Notes: generated by a model from the sequence alone, not told the origin. Positions 1 to 8,851 are shown, numbered from the stretch's first letter. The stretch is DNA of 64,000 nt from Mucilaginibacter sp. PAMC 26640 (GCA_001596135.1 CP014773.1:1302001-1366000), one strand, 5' to 3'. Translations and numbers: made by a program.

Positions 1-282
1 CGCAGCAGTTTATGTGCCCTCAAGGGCATTGGCAACTGGACGGTTGATGTTTATCTGATGTTTGTGCTGAAGCACCCGGATATTATGCCGCTTGGCGACC
101 TGGCAGTTGTCAACGCCATGAAACGGTTGAAGAAGCTGCCCAGGGAAACAAGTAAAGAAGAGCTAATGTCAATTGGCGAACAATGGAAACCCTATCGCAC
201 CGTAGCAAGTATGTTGTTGTGGCATTATTATTTATCGTCGCCGGCTCCAAAAAGATCTAAGACAAAAAAGCAAATACTTTAA
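1..282 (+). CDS. DNA-3-methyladenine glycosylase family protein (5'-truncated)
   Basis: The reading frame is open from the first base, so only the C-terminal 93 residues are present. The visible part begins with the helix-hairpin-helix signature L-K-G-I-G-N-W-T and continues into MPLGDLAV, where the Asp matches the catalytic aspartate of the HhH-GPD superfamily (AlkA type). Such enzymes remove alkylated purines from DNA by hydrolysing the N-glycosidic bond. The tail is Lys-rich. The gene ends 41 bp before the convergent isoaspartyl peptidase. Assignment to the AlkA-like branch rather than another HhH-GPD glycosylase comes from the W-T-V-D-V-Y context and the length of sequence after the catalytic Asp. 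The substrate cannot be confirmed from this fragment. Confidence 0.8.
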   Translation, partial: RSSLCALKGIGNWTVDVYLMFVLKHPDIMPLGDLAVVNAMKRLKKLPRETSKEELMSIGEQWKPYRTVASMLLWHYYLSSPAPKRSKTKKQIL

Positions 283-323
283 ACACCCTAATTAACAGGG
301 GCTTTTAGCTAACTGAAGCGCGT

Positions 324-1166
324 TTACTCAAACACTTCTACCTCACCATCGTGTAAAGCCCAAACCATATAAGGGTGCGTATCGGCGTGGTAAATATCTC
401 CCATATTGCTGATGCCGATTACGCCGGCAAAGCCGTCGTAAGGTTTCATTTCGTCTAATGTTTTTTCTGTAGCCAGCGAGAGTGGCATACCATCAGTTAC
501 GCGGGTAACTATTTTGGTAGCAACAGATCCGCTTGTAATATCTTCGCCCACGCCGGTACACGAAATGCCCGCAAAGGCGTTGGCATAATTGCCTGCCGTT
601 GTTGCCGAATCGCTTACTCTGCCCGGAATTTCAAAGCCTTTACCACCTGTTGAAGTAGCGGCGGCAATGTCTCCATAAATATCAAGTGCTACGCAGCCAA
701 CGGTACCGAGGCGAATGGAGTCGCTGAGTTTCTTTTCGTATTCTTTCCGGCGCTGTGGAATTTCTGTATTAAAATAGGCAAAGCCATTTTGTTTAGCAAA
801 GTTACAGGCACCGCTTCCACTTAGCACACGGTCGTCATACTCCATCAGTTTTTCAGCCACACAAATAGGGTTCCGGATATCTTCTATATTGATCACGCCA
901 GAAAATCGTTGGGTTTTGCCATCCATAAGCGCTGCGCTTAAACGGATCTTACCATCGCTTTGGATCTGTGAACCGGTTCCTGCGTTAAAAAGGTCACAAT
1001 CCTCCAGCAGGCGCACCGTATAAACAACGGTTTGGGCAGCCGTGTGGCTTTCCAGAAATTTATGGCCAAGTACAACAATTTCATGCAGAGCATCTTGCTT
1101 AGCTTTTTTAACTTCCTGATTGGTCCCCGATTCGCTGAAAAAACCTCCGTGAATAATTAGCTTCAT
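324..1166 (-). CDS. iaaA: Isoaspartyl peptidase / plant-type L-asparaginase
   Basis: A 280-aa Ntn-hydrolase that matures by autocleavage in front of a threonine. The cleavage and active site G-T-V-G is seen at residues 154-157, so Thr155 is the predicted nucleophile. It is followed by the family stretch ALDIYGDIAAATSTGG and by the substrate-binding segment RVSDSATTAG. The family hydrolyses beta-aspartyl dipeptides and asparagine. Its start codon overlaps the stop of the upstream cyanophycinase by 4 bp (ATGA), so the two are translationally coupled. With cyanophycin synthetase next door, the likely job is the last step of cyanophycin use, splitting beta-Asp-Arg into Asp and Arg. The protein looks cytoplasmic because no signal peptide is visible. 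Confidence 0.9.
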   Translation of the reverse strand: MKLIIHGGFFSESGTNQEVKKAKQDALHEIVVLGHKFLESHTAAQTVVYTVRLLEDCDLFNAGTGSQIQSDGKIRLSAALMDGKTQRFSGVINIEDIRNPICVAEKLMEYDDRVLSGSGACNFAKQNGFAYFNTEIPQRRKEYEKKLSDSIRLGTVGCVALDIYGDIAAATSTGGKGFEIPGRVSDSATTAGNYANAFAGISCTGVGEDITSGSVATKIVTRVTDGMPLSLATEKTLDEMKPYDGFAGVIGISNMGDIYHADTHPYMVWALHDGEVEVFE

Positions 1167-2089
1167 TGTAGTAGATCGTTACTGCTATCCTGGGTGGAAA
1201 TAAATACACCCTCCTCAACCTTAACTGCTTGTTTGATGATCATTTTGTGCTGTTCGAGATCGTATTTATCAAATATCGACATCACATGCACTTTCAAATT
1301 TTCTATAGAGACCGGGCTGCCAATTTCTACATCATAAACATTAGTTTCCACAATATTAGTGCCATCAACCAGCATTACCAGGCCAGAACCAATAGCTTCC
1401 ATCATACTGCCTTCCGTTACCAGCAAACCGGCATCCTCGCCCAAGCCAATTCCAAGTATGCCGGGGTTGGTAGCTACCGCATATAATAACCTACCGATGC
1501 GGCCGCGCTGCACAAAGTGCGTGTCAACAATAACCGAATCGATGAAACCAAGGCCAGCTGTAATTTGCACCTCGCCTTTAATAAGCGCTTCGTTGCTTTG
1601 CCCACGGTAAATCATGTGAGTAGATGCAGCAGCAGCGCCTGCAGATGTGCCGGCAATTACAAAGTTCTCTTCGTTATAACGCTTTTTTAAGATCTGAAGG
1701 AATTGTGTGCCGCCAAAAATAGCGGTAAGCCGCAGTTGGTCGCCCCCGCTAAACATCACTACGTCTGCTCTGCTGATCCGGTCAAGATATTCCGGATTGG
1801 TAGCATCTTCGCGGCTTTTAATATGTAAAATATTTACATGGGTTACATTCAGCTGGTTAAAAGCCTTAGTATATTCATTGCCCACTAATTCCGGGATTTG
1901 CGAGGCTGTGGTGATCACCTCTACCAAAGAAGCTTCCTTTTTTGCCGATTCATTGATAATGCGGCGAAGGATCCCCTTTTCGAAAAATTTAATATAATGC
2001 GGCTGTGCGATATGTTCCAGCACACTTACGTTACTGCCCATATCAACAGCACCACCAATTATCACTAACTTTCCTTTTGGGCTACTCAT
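1163..2089 (-). CDS. cphB: Cyanophycinase (peptidase family S51)
   Basis: A 308-aa serine exopeptidase. It carries the nucleophile elbow G-T-S-A-G-A with Ser149, the upstream GGDQLR motif (115-120), and the D-T-H-F-x-Q-R-G-R-I-G-R segment (189-200) typical of cyanophycinases. These enzymes release beta-Asp-Arg dipeptides from the storage polymer cyanophycin. No signal peptide is seen, so this is the intracellular form rather than the secreted CphE type. It is the first gene of a two-gene minus-strand unit with iaaA and is divergent from cphA across 157 AT-rich bp, so synthesis and breakdown could be controlled from one intergenic region. I could not find a convincing consensus promoter there. 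Confidence 0.93.
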   Translation of the reverse strand: MSSPKGKLVIIGGAVDMGSNVSVLEHIAQPHYIKFFEKGILRRIINESAKKEASLVEVITTASQIPELVGNEYTKAFNQLNVTHVNILHIKSREDATNPEYLDRISRADVVMFSGGDQLRLTAIFGGTQFLQILKKRYNEENFVIAGTSAGAAAASTHMIYRGQSNEALIKGEVQITAGLGFIDSVIVDTHFVQRGRIGRLLYAVATNPGILGIGLGEDAGLLVTEGSMMEAIGSGLVMLVDGTNIVETNVYDVEIGSPVSIENLKVHVMSIFDKYDLEQHKMIIKQAVKVEEGVFISTQDSSNDLLQ

Positions 2090-2246
2090 TTTTTACATCA
2101 ATTTATACAAATTAAAATAAAAATCATTAAAATGGTGGCAATTAATTAATAAAAACGCATTTTTCCGCCTAAAGATTTTATTAGATTGATAAGTTTTTTA
2201 GATTTAAAAACTTATTATCCCTCTTACTCCTTTTGATACTACACCT

Positions 2247-4874
2247 ATGAAGATAGAAAACATACAAGTACTGCGCGGCCCCAATATTTGGAGCATCAGC
2301 CGCAAAAAGTTAATTCAAATGCGGCTGGATCTGCTGGAGATGGAGCACCGCCCCACCAATGAAATTGATGGCTTTTACGAACGGATGAAAGCACTCATTC
2401 CTTCGTTATACACTCACCGCTGCTCACCAGGTGTTCCGGGTGGTTTTTTTGAGCGGGTAATTGCCGGCACCTGGATGGGGCACGTAATTGAGCACATCGC
2501 TTTAGAAATTCAAACCCTTGCCGGTATGGAGACAGGCTTTGGCCGTACCCGCGAAACCAAAACACCAGGTGTGTATAACGTGGTTTTTGCTTACCTGGAA
2601 GAAAAAGTGGGCGTTTTTGCAGCAGAATCTGCCGTAAATATTGCGCAGGCATTAATAGACGGCACCGAGTACGATCTGGAAAAAGACATCCAGGAGATGC
2701 GCGAAATACGTGAGAACACCCGCCTTGGCCCTAGTACGGGCGCTATTGTTGAGGAAGCTATCGCACGGAACATCCCCTGGATCCGCCTGAATAAGCAGTC
2801 GCTGGTACAGCTGGGGTATGGCAAAAACCAGGTCCGCTTCCGCGCTACTATGACGGAGAAAACCAGCAGCATTGCTGTAGACATAGCCAGCAATAAAGAT
2901 GAGACGAAGCGCCTTTTGCAGGAGCAGGCTATCCCGGTTGCTAAAGGCATGACCATTAGCAGCGCCGAACAGGTGATAGAAGCGATAGACCGGATAGGTT
3001 TCCCGCTGGTGTTTAAACCGCTGGATGGTAATCATGGCCGTGGCATCAGTATCAACATTCAAACCATACAGGATGCAATCGCTGCTTATGAATTTGCTGC
3101 CCGCATCTCGCGCCGTGTCATTGTAGAACGCTTTGTAACCGGATACGATTTCAGGGTGCTGGTAATTGATAATAAAATGGTAGCCGCCGCCCTGCGCGAT
3201 CCGGCGCACGTAGTAGGGGATGGAGAACTGACCGTTCAACAGCTGATCGATAAAGAAAACACTGATCCGCGCCGCGGTTATGGCCATGAAAACGTGCTAA
3301 CCCTGATAGATATCGACCGTGATACGTTAGACTTGCTGGAGAAAAAAGGCTATACACTAGAAACCGTTCCGGAAAATGGTGAGAAAGTGTTTGTAAAATC
3401 TACCGCCAACCTCAGTACTGGCGGCACCTCCGTTGATGTTACCGACCATGTACACCCGCAAAACGTTTTTATTTGTGAACGTATCTCCAAAATCATTGGG
3501 CTGGACATCTGCGGCATCGACATCATGGCACGAAACCTTACCGAGCCATTGACCGAAAACGGTGGTGTGGTGCTGGAAGTAAATGCTGCCCCGGGCTTCC
3601 GGATGCACATAGCGCCAAGCGAAGGTTTGCCGCGCAACGTAGCAGGCCACGTAATAGATATGCTTTATCCTACTGGTAAATCAGCACGCATCCCGATTAT
3701 TGCAATAACGGGCACCAATGGTAAAACCACTACCACACGTTTAATAGCCCATATTGTTAAAAATAATGGCCACAGGGTAGGATTTACCACATCTGATGGT
3801 ATTTACGTGCAAAACACCATGATGATGAAGGGCGATACCACAGGCCCGGTTAGCAGTGAATTTATACTAAAAGACCCGACGGTTGATTTTGCCGTGCTGG
3901 AGACCGCCCGGGGCGGCATCCTGCGCTCCGGCCTTGGCTTTGGTTTCTGCGATATTGGTGTAGTAACTAATATACAGGAAGATCACCTTGGCTTATCAGA
4001 TATCCACACGCTGGATGACCTTGCCCGGGTAAAAAGCGTGGTGATTAATTCGGTAAAAAAAGATGGCTGGGCAGTACTCAACGCCGACAATAAGTATTGT
4101 GTTGAAATTGGCAAAAAGGCTGATTGTAATGTGGCCTACTTTAGCCGTGATGAAAAAAACCCGGTCATTGTTTCGCATTGTAAAAAGGGCGGTATTGCCT
4201 GCGTTTGCGAAAACGGCTTTATCACTATTCAAAAGGGCGATTGGAAAATCCGCGTACAACGCACCATTTTGATACCGCTTACATTTGGCGGCACTGTTGC
4301 GTTTATGATAGATAACGTAATGGCAGCAACCTTAGCTACATTTTTACACGGATTCAAAACGGAAGACATCAAAATGTCGCTGGAAACCTTCATCCCTTCG
4401 GCCGCTCAAACCCCGGGGCGGATGAATATTTTCGAGTTCAAGGATTTCCGCTTTATGATTGATTTTGCTCACAATCCGGATGGCTTTAACGGGATCAAAC
4501 AATTCCTCAGCCATATAGATTCTCCGCTGAAAATCGGCATTATCGCCGGTACCGGCGACAGGCGCGATGAGGATATTGTGGAACTTGGTAAAATTGCTGC
4601 GGAAATGTTTGATTACATTATCCTCCGCCAGGAAAAACACCTGCGCGGCCGAACCGAAGAGAACATTCTTGATCTGTTGAAGCAAGGAATTGCCTCTGAA
4701 GGTAATAACACACCTTTTGAAGTTGTGCCAAAAGAAGTAGACGCGATTAAACACGCCATGAGCCTGGCTCAACCGGGCGCATTTATCACCGCCCTGAGCG
4801 ACGTGATAAGTAACGCGATAGAAACGGTACAAAACTACCAGGAGCAGGAAAGAAATGGTTTATTCAATGTGTAA
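2247..4874 (+). CDS. cphA: Cyanophycin synthetase
   Basis: An 875-aa enzyme with the family's usual length and order: an N-terminal domain (about 1-160), an ATP-grasp module (about 200-480) that adds Asp to the backbone, and a Mur-ligase-like module (about 485-870) that adds Arg to the side chain. The Mur-ligase P-loop GTNGKTT is at 489-495, preceded by I-T. The ATP-grasp part shows VFKPLDGNHGRGI and, near its end, the metal-binding VLEVNAAPGF. It makes multi-L-arginyl-poly-L-aspartate from Asp, Arg and ATP without a ribosome. The ATG at 2247 is the first in the frame and directly precedes the typical N-terminal sequence. A hairpin terminator follows about 60 bp after the stop. Confidence 0.95.
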   Translation: MKIENIQVLRGPNIWSISRKKLIQMRLDLLEMEHRPTNEIDGFYERMKALIPSLYTHRCSPGVPGGFFERVIAGTWMGHVIEHIALEIQTLAGMETGFGRTRETKTPGVYNVVFAYLEEKVGVFAAESAVNIAQALIDGTEYDLEKDIQEMREIRENTRLGPSTGAIVEEAIARNIPWIRLNKQSLVQLGYGKNQVRFRATMTEKTSSIAVDIASNKDETKRLLQEQAIPVAKGMTISSAEQVIEAIDRIGFPLVFKPLDGNHGRGISINIQTIQDAIAAYEFAARISRRVIVERFVTGYDFRVLVIDNKMVAAALRDPAHVVGDGELTVQQLIDKENTDPRRGYGHENVLTLIDIDRDTLDLLEKKGYTLETVPENGEKVFVKSTANLSTGGTSVDVTDHVHPQNVFICERISKIIGLDICGIDIMARNLTEPLTENGGVVLEVNAAPGFRMHIAPSEGLPRNVAGHVIDMLYPTGKSARIPIIAITGTNGKTTTTRLIAHIVKNNGHRVGFTTSDGIYVQNTMMMKGDTTGPVSSEFILKDPTVDFAVLETARGGILRSGLGFGFCDIGVVTNIQEDHLGLSDIHTLDDLARVKSVVINSVKKDGWAVLNADNKYCVEIGKKADCNVAYFSRDEKNPVIVSHCKKGGIACVCENGFITIQKGDWKIRVQRTILIPLTFGGTVAFMIDNVMAATLATFLHGFKTEDIKMSLETFIPSAAQTPGRMNIFEFKDFRFMIDFAHNPDGFNGIKQFLSHIDSPLKIGIIAGTGDRRDEDIVELGKIAAEMFDYIILRQEKHLRGRTEENILDLLKQGIASEGNNTPFEVVPKEVDAIKHAMSLAQPGAFITALSDVISNAIETVQNYQEQERNGLFNV

Positions 4875-4930
4875 CATTAGCTTGTTTAGACAGCTTTAAT
4901 TGCACACTGCCTGATTCCTTGTTTCATAGA

Positions 4931-4975
4931 ACGAATATCCCCATAGCTGGAAGCTGTTGGGGATATTCGTATTTT
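4931..4975 (+). terminator. Hairpin terminator after cphA
   Basis: The arms ACGAATATCCCC (4931-4942) and GGGGATATTCGT (4959-4970) pair perfectly over 12 bp. The 16-nt loop contains a second small AGCT/AGCT stem. A short T run (ATTTT) follows. This is a plausible intrinsic terminator for cphA. The U-tract is weak. Confidence 0.65.
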
Positions 4976-5087
4976 AGGTATTCTTATATCCATTTGTTAT
5001 CTTGTAGTTAAAGCTTATACCTTAATGGCATAAATTACGTTTACAAAACTGAAACTGTCAACCTGTTAAGGTAGCAATGTGCGGATT

Positions 5088-5117
5088 TTGCATTTCCTGG
5101 ATTTTGCATTATCTTTA
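5088..5117 (+). promoter_or_regulatory. Bacteroidota-type promoter for the gene at 5156
   Basis: TTG at 5088-5090 is followed after exactly 19 bp by TATCTTTA (5110-5117). This matches the Bacteroidota vegetative promoter (TTG-N19-TAnnTTTG) at 10 of 11 informed positions, failing only at the last base. Transcription would start near 5124, about 30 bp before the ATG. Confidence 0.55.
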
Positions 5118-5155
5118 TATACCAGTTAATTTAACTATATCCGGGCGAAAAAATA

Positions 5156-5773
5156 ATGCGATATCTTATATTATTCCTTTTTTGCACGCTTCATCTCACG
5201 GCATCGGCGCAGTGGTGGCGCGGTGATTTTAAAAACCATCCCAGATACCCGGCTATTGCTCTTGTGCAGATGCATTCTGTTAAGCGCATCCCCAGTGCCG
5301 CTGCGATAGTTAAAAAACTACCCATGTATAAGTTTCCACGCACCGTTTACAACTTACAGCTTAGCGAGGGCGTAGTGATGAGATCGGCCCAGCATCATAT
5401 GCGCTATCGACAATATGATTTGGCAAGTTATAATTTTAGTGAACTGGCAGAACTGTACGTTCAGGAAAACCGCTTATCTGAAGCCAAGTGGTATTATCTG
5501 CAAAGCATCCAAATCTCAAAGAGAATGGCAGACGACCAGCATACTATTAAAAGCCTGATTAGCCTGGCCATGGTTAAAGCTGATCTTGGCGATTTACCTC
5601 AAGCAGGACAGGACCTGTCAGAGGCGAGAACACTGGCAGTAGCCACCGGCAGGATCGAAGATATCATTACGGTAGATAAAAAAATAGCGTACGTAAAAAG
5701 CAACAAGATCTGGCTGGATAAGAGCGAGTGGCGGTATGCCGAGAATGCAGAAATAAAAGATAAGAAAAAATAA
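5156..5773 (+). CDS. Secreted TPR-like hypothetical protein
   Basis: A 205-aa protein with a clear type I signal peptide: a hydrophobic stretch at residues 3-17 and a cleavage site after TASA, giving a mature start at QWWRGD. Residues 70-170 are helical and Ala/Leu-rich with spacing like two or three degenerate TPR units (for example Y-x2-A-x7-L-A-E-L-Y and A-K-W-Y-Y-L-Q-S-I). The C-terminus is Lys-rich. I do not recognise a named family. It has its own promoter and a terminator at 5874-5899, so it appears monocistronic. A periplasmic scaffold or protein-interaction role is inference only. Confidence 0.75.
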   Translation: MRYLILFLFCTLHLTASAQWWRGDFKNHPRYPAIALVQMHSVKRIPSAAAIVKKLPMYKFPRTVYNLQLSEGVVMRSAQHHMRYRQYDLASYNFSELAELYVQENRLSEAKWYYLQSIQISKRMADDQHTIKSLISLAMVKADLGDLPQAGQDLSEARTLAVATGRIEDIITVDKKIAYVKSNKIWLDKSEWRYAENAEIKDKKK

Positions 5774-5873
5774 ACCGTCTTTTGGCTCATAATGTAACAT
5801 TTACGTAAAATGCGGGTCGTATTATAAAACAACCCAAACATTATTGTAATATTGTTATTCAATATATTAGCGG

Positions 5874-5899
5874 GACAGCCTTAAGCTGTCTCTTTTTTT
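5874..5899 (+). terminator. Intrinsic terminator after the 5156 gene
   Basis: GACAGC (5874-5879), loop CTTAA and GCTGTC (5885-5890) are followed by TC and a run of seven T. This is a classical rho-independent terminator. Confidence 0.7.
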
Positions 5900-5969
5900 A
5901 TAAAGCAATTTAAAACAGGCATAAGCACTGATGTTTCACCAGGATCCCGATTTAAAGACTGTAAAAGAT

Positions 5970-8105
5970 ATGTGTAAAAAAATTTATTTGATGCTGGTTT
6001 TAGCGGCTGCGCTTGCCTGCAACGCCTCTCCATCTAAACCGGTAGCTATGAAAAAAGCCGGGCCGAATGACATCCAACCGGATGAGCAGCAAAGTATTGT
6101 GATGCAAAAGGTGGCCGGCCTTGTGGGCACTTACAATTACAAAAAGGTGGATCTAAATGATTCTATCTCCGCTATCATCTACACAGAATACTTAAAAAAG
6201 ATTGACGAGAATCATAATTACCTAACTGCAGGTGATATAAAGGGCTTTGAACAGTACAAAACCACATTAGATGACGATATCAAAAGTGGCGATCTGAGCC
6301 ATGTATTCTACATCTTTAATGTGTTTCAAAAAAGGTATAATGAATACGTAAATTATTCAATAGCCCAGCTTGGTCAGTCTTTCGATTTTACAAAAAACGA
6401 AACCTTTACGTACGATAGGGAAAAGTTGCCTTACGCTGCAACGGAAGACGATTTGCATAAGCAGTGGACACAACGTGTAAAATACGACCTGCTTAACTTG
6501 ATGCTTACCGGCAAAACGCTTGAAGCCAATAAAGTAACTTTGAAGAAACGCTACAGCAATGTGCTTTCACAATCAAATAAGTTAAACAGCCAGGATGTTT
6601 TCCAGGTGTTTATGGATTCTTTTACGGGCGCTATCGATCCGCATACCAATTATTTTATCCCGTCTGCGGCAGCTGCATTTAATATTGATATTTCCCGCTC
6701 TCTGGAGGGTATTGGAGCTACACTGCAATCACAGAATGAATATGTTACGATCACCTCTATCGTACCGGGCGGCCCCGCAGATAAAAGCAAGCAACTAGCG
6801 GTAGACGAACGTATAATAGGGGTTGCACAAGGCAAAGCCGGAGAGTTTCAGGATATTGTTGGTTGGCGGATAGAGAATGCCATCGCCTTGATCCGCGGTA
6901 CGAAGGGTACTGTTGTCAGGTTACAGATCCTCCCAAAAGGAACTGGTGCCAACGGTAAGCCGAGAGTATTAGAATTGGTTAGGGAAAAAATAATACTTAA
7001 AGATATATCTGCGAAAAAAGAGATCCGCACATACAATAACAATGGTAAAATGGTGAAGATCGGGATCATTAATGTACCCGCTTTCTACCTTGATTTTAAT
7101 GAATATAAAGCTGGTAACCCCAACTATAAAAGTACAACCCGTGATGTTAGGCTGATTTTGGATACCCTGAAGCGCGAAGGTGTAGATGGTGTGGTACTTG
7201 ATCTTCGCCAAAATGGTGGCGGATCGTTAATGGAAGCCACAGAACTAACAGGTTTATTTATTAAAACCGGCCCGGTTGTGCAGGTAAGGGATCCGCGCAA
7301 TTCCGTAGAAGTTGAAAAAGACGACGATCCTGCGGTTGCGTATGCAGGTCCACTGGCGGTTTTGGTAGATCGCTTTAGTGCTTCGGCATCAGAGATCTTC
7401 TCCGGCGCGATACAAGATTACGGCCGTGGATTGATTATCGGTACTCAAACGTACGGTAAAGGTTCTGTACAGCGCATTATTGATTTGGATGAGGTGATCA
7501 GCCCAACACTAAAAGAGCGGCTTTCAAAACTAGCCGGTAAATCCACCACTGTTGCAACCGGCAGCCAGAACAAGTTTGGTCAGTTGAATTTAACCATCGG
7601 CAAATTCTATCGCATCAGCGGTGGCTCTACCCAGCACAAAGGGGTATTGCCAGATTTAGAATTTCCATCGGTTATCCCTATGGATAAATATGGTGAAGAC
7701 ACCGAGCCATCTGCGATGCCTTATGACGTGATCCCGAAAACAGAGTATACGAAAGTTGGGGACTTTACAGCCGTTTTGCCACAGTTGAAAAAACTGCATG
7801 ACCAGCGCATGAGCAGCAGCGACAGCTATAAATACCTGATGCAGGATATTACGGAACTGAAAGCACGTGATGCGGAAACCAGCATTACCCTCAACGAAGC
7901 ACAATTGAAAGCCAAACGTGATGCGGATGAGAAGAAAGCTTTAGAGCAAAACAATCTTCGCCGTGTAGCACTGGGTCTTCCCGCTTTGAAAAAGGGCGAT
8001 ACAAAACCCAAGAATGAAGACCTGGATTTCCTTAAACGAGAAGCCGGTCAAATTCTGACAGATTACCTTACTTTAGATAACAAAGTGTCTACGACCATCA
8101 AATAG
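5970..8105 (+). CDS. prc: Carboxy-terminal processing (tail-specific) protease, S41 family
   Basis: A lipoprotein of 711 aa when started at 5970, which places the hydrophobic leader at the N-terminus and gives the lipobox A-L-A-C. An upstream in-frame ATG at 5931 would add 13 polar residues before the signal and is less likely. The order is that of E. coli Prc: an N-terminal helical domain, a PDZ domain around GGPADKSKQLAVDERIIGV, the S41 protease core and a C-terminal DUF3340-like region. By alignment with Prc Ser430/Asp441/Lys455 the catalytic residues are Ser472 (in R-F-S-A-S-A-S-E), Asp483 (IQDYG) and Lys497 (TYGKGSVQ), all present. It degrades or trims envelope proteins from their C-termini and probably acts in the periplasm. 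A strong terminator follows. Confidence 0.93.
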   Translation: MCKKIYLMLVLAAALACNASPSKPVAMKKAGPNDIQPDEQQSIVMQKVAGLVGTYNYKKVDLNDSISAIIYTEYLKKIDENHNYLTAGDIKGFEQYKTTLDDDIKSGDLSHVFYIFNVFQKRYNEYVNYSIAQLGQSFDFTKNETFTYDREKLPYAATEDDLHKQWTQRVKYDLLNLMLTGKTLEANKVTLKKRYSNVLSQSNKLNSQDVFQVFMDSFTGAIDPHTNYFIPSAAAAFNIDISRSLEGIGATLQSQNEYVTITSIVPGGPADKSKQLAVDERIIGVAQGKAGEFQDIVGWRIENAIALIRGTKGTVVRLQILPKGTGANGKPRVLELVREKIILKDISAKKEIRTYNNNGKMVKIGIINVPAFYLDFNEYKAGNPNYKSTTRDVRLILDTLKREGVDGVVLDLRQNGGGSLMEATELTGLFIKTGPVVQVRDPRNSVEVEKDDDPAVAYAGPLAVLVDRFSASASEIFSGAIQDYGRGLIIGTQTYGKGSVQRIIDLDEVISPTLKERLSKLAGKSTTVATGSQNKFGQLNLTIGKFYRISGGSTQHKGVLPDLEFPSVIPMDKYGEDTEPSAMPYDVIPKTEYTKVGDFTAVLPQLKKLHDQRMSSSDSYKYLMQDITELKARDAETSITLNEAQLKAKRDADEKKALEQNNLRRVALGLPALKKGDTKPKNEDLDFLKREAGQILTDYLTLDNKVSTTIK

Positions 8106-8120
8106 ATAATACTTAATTCG

Positions 8121-8152
8121 AAGCCCGGTTAGCAACGCTAGCCGGGCTTTTT
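8121..8152 (+). terminator. Intrinsic terminator after the S41 protease gene
   Basis: AAGCCCGGTTAGC (8121-8133) and GCTAGCCGGGCTT (8137-8149) pair over 13 positions with one G-T wobble. The loop is short and a T run follows. The hairpin is strong. Confidence 0.8.
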
Positions 8153-8213
8153 CATGGGCCATCCCTAAGGCGTCTATGATATAACTTTCTTCCCTGTAGT
8201 ATGCGGTTTTTAT

Positions 8214-8241
8214 AAAAAAAGGGGGGCTGTTACGCCCCCAT
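8214..8241 (-). terminator. Intrinsic terminator for the minus-strand sigma operon
   Basis: On the minus strand a GC-only stem (GGGGGC / GCCCCC around the loop GTAACA) is followed by seven T. It lies about 50 bp after the stop of the Met/Lys-rich peptide gene and closes the sigma/anti-sigma/peptide unit. Confidence 0.75.
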
Positions 8242-8293
8242 CCTTTAAAACAAAAACAACCTCCCAATTATTTATTGCCTTATCTTTTGGTCA

Positions 8294-8518
8294 TTACATT
8301 TTACTCATGGTGTCTTTTTCCATTTTCATTTTGCCTTTCTTCATTTTGGCCATTTTCTTCTTTTCCATTTTCATTTTTTCATTGTGCATTTTTCCGGTAT
8401 CAGGTGCCGTTTTTTGTTGTAGTACCGCCGCCGTGCCAGCGTTTCCGTTAAGGCTGCAAAGTGAAATGGCTCCTGCCAATAAAACAGATGATAAAAGTGT
8501 TTTGCTGTAAGTTTTCAT
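8294..8518 (-). CDS. Small exported Met/Lys-rich repeat protein
   Basis: A 74-aa protein with a signal peptide (hydrophobic 8-21, probable cleavage after GNA at 25-27) and a short mature part. Its last 32 residues contain nine Met and 13 Lys in an irregular K-M-x pattern (KMHNEKMKMEKKKMAKMKK, then KMKMEKDTMSKM). This resembles the small secreted MxKDx pentapeptide-repeat family, but the match is loose. It is the third gene behind an ECF sigma factor and its zinc-finger anti-sigma, and it has its own copy of the sigma promoter motif at 8537-8568. A role in metal (for example copper) or oxidant buffering through methionines is inference from composition. Confidence 0.75.
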   Translation of the reverse strand: MKTYSKTLLSSVLLAGAISLCSLNGNAGTAAVLQQKTAPDTGKMHNEKMKMEKKKMAKMKKGKMKMEKDTMSKM

Positions 8519-8536
8519 GTGCTTAATTTAATTTCC

Positions 8537-8568
8537 TGCTTGGTCGATACGGGTCACTAAACCTTACA
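8537..8568 (-). promoter_or_regulatory. Predicted ECF sigma promoter for the Met/Lys-rich peptide
   Basis: On the minus strand the sequence reads TGTAAGG-N15-CGAC-C-AAGCA and ends 19 bases before the peptide start codon (8518). The same motif with the same 15-bp spacer stands upstream of the sigma gene (9449-9480) and of the DUF1223 gene (9572-9603). The architecture (GTAAGG as -35, CGAC as -10) is typical for ECF sigma factors and unlike the TAnnTTTG promoters elsewhere in the window. Confidence 0.75.
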
Positions 8569-8574
8569 CCTTTT

Positions 8575-8850
8575 TTAATTTTTGTTTAACTCATCTTCTA
8601 TCTGTAGCTGCAGTTTGTTTTTGAAGGCATCATCCAGTCCTGTTGCTGCACTTGCCGCCCCGTTAAGCAACCTGCTAATCATCAAGCCGATCTTTTCACT
8701 TTGCTTTACATATAACTTACAGGCATCGCAGCCCGTAAGGTGGATCCGGAGTTCTATCTGCTCTCTAAAACTTATTTTTCCCGCCAGCTTTTTATCCACT
8801 AAAAAAGTGGCTTGGCGGCAGTTGTAAATTATTTTCTTTAATCCATCCAT
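8575..8850 (-). CDS. Zinc-finger anti-sigma factor
   Basis: A 91-aa protein with the ZAS signature H-x3-C-x2-C (His37, Cys41, Cys44; R-I-H-L-T-G-C-D-A-C) inside a helical domain. A further Cys11 could complete the zinc site. No membrane segment is visible, so it is a soluble anti-sigma factor of the kind that releases its sigma on oxidation or zinc loss. The start codon lies one base after the sigma gene stop, so the pair is co-transcribed and probably translationally coupled. It would bind the ECF factor encoded immediately upstream. Confidence 0.85.
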   Translation of the reverse strand: MDGLKKIIYNCRQATFLVDKKLAGKISFREQIELRIHLTGCDACKLYVKQSEKIGLMISRLLNGAASAATGLDDAFKNKLQLQIEDELNKN

Positions 8851-8851
8851 A

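Noticed and set aside
2090..2246. Consensus promoters in the cphB-cphA spacer
   Set aside because: Only poor matches to TTG-N19-TAnnTTTG exist on either strand, so none is listed.
2652..3287. 211-codon minus-strand ORF inside cphA
   Set aside because: It is the antisense frame of the conserved ATP-grasp region and has no recognisable protein features.
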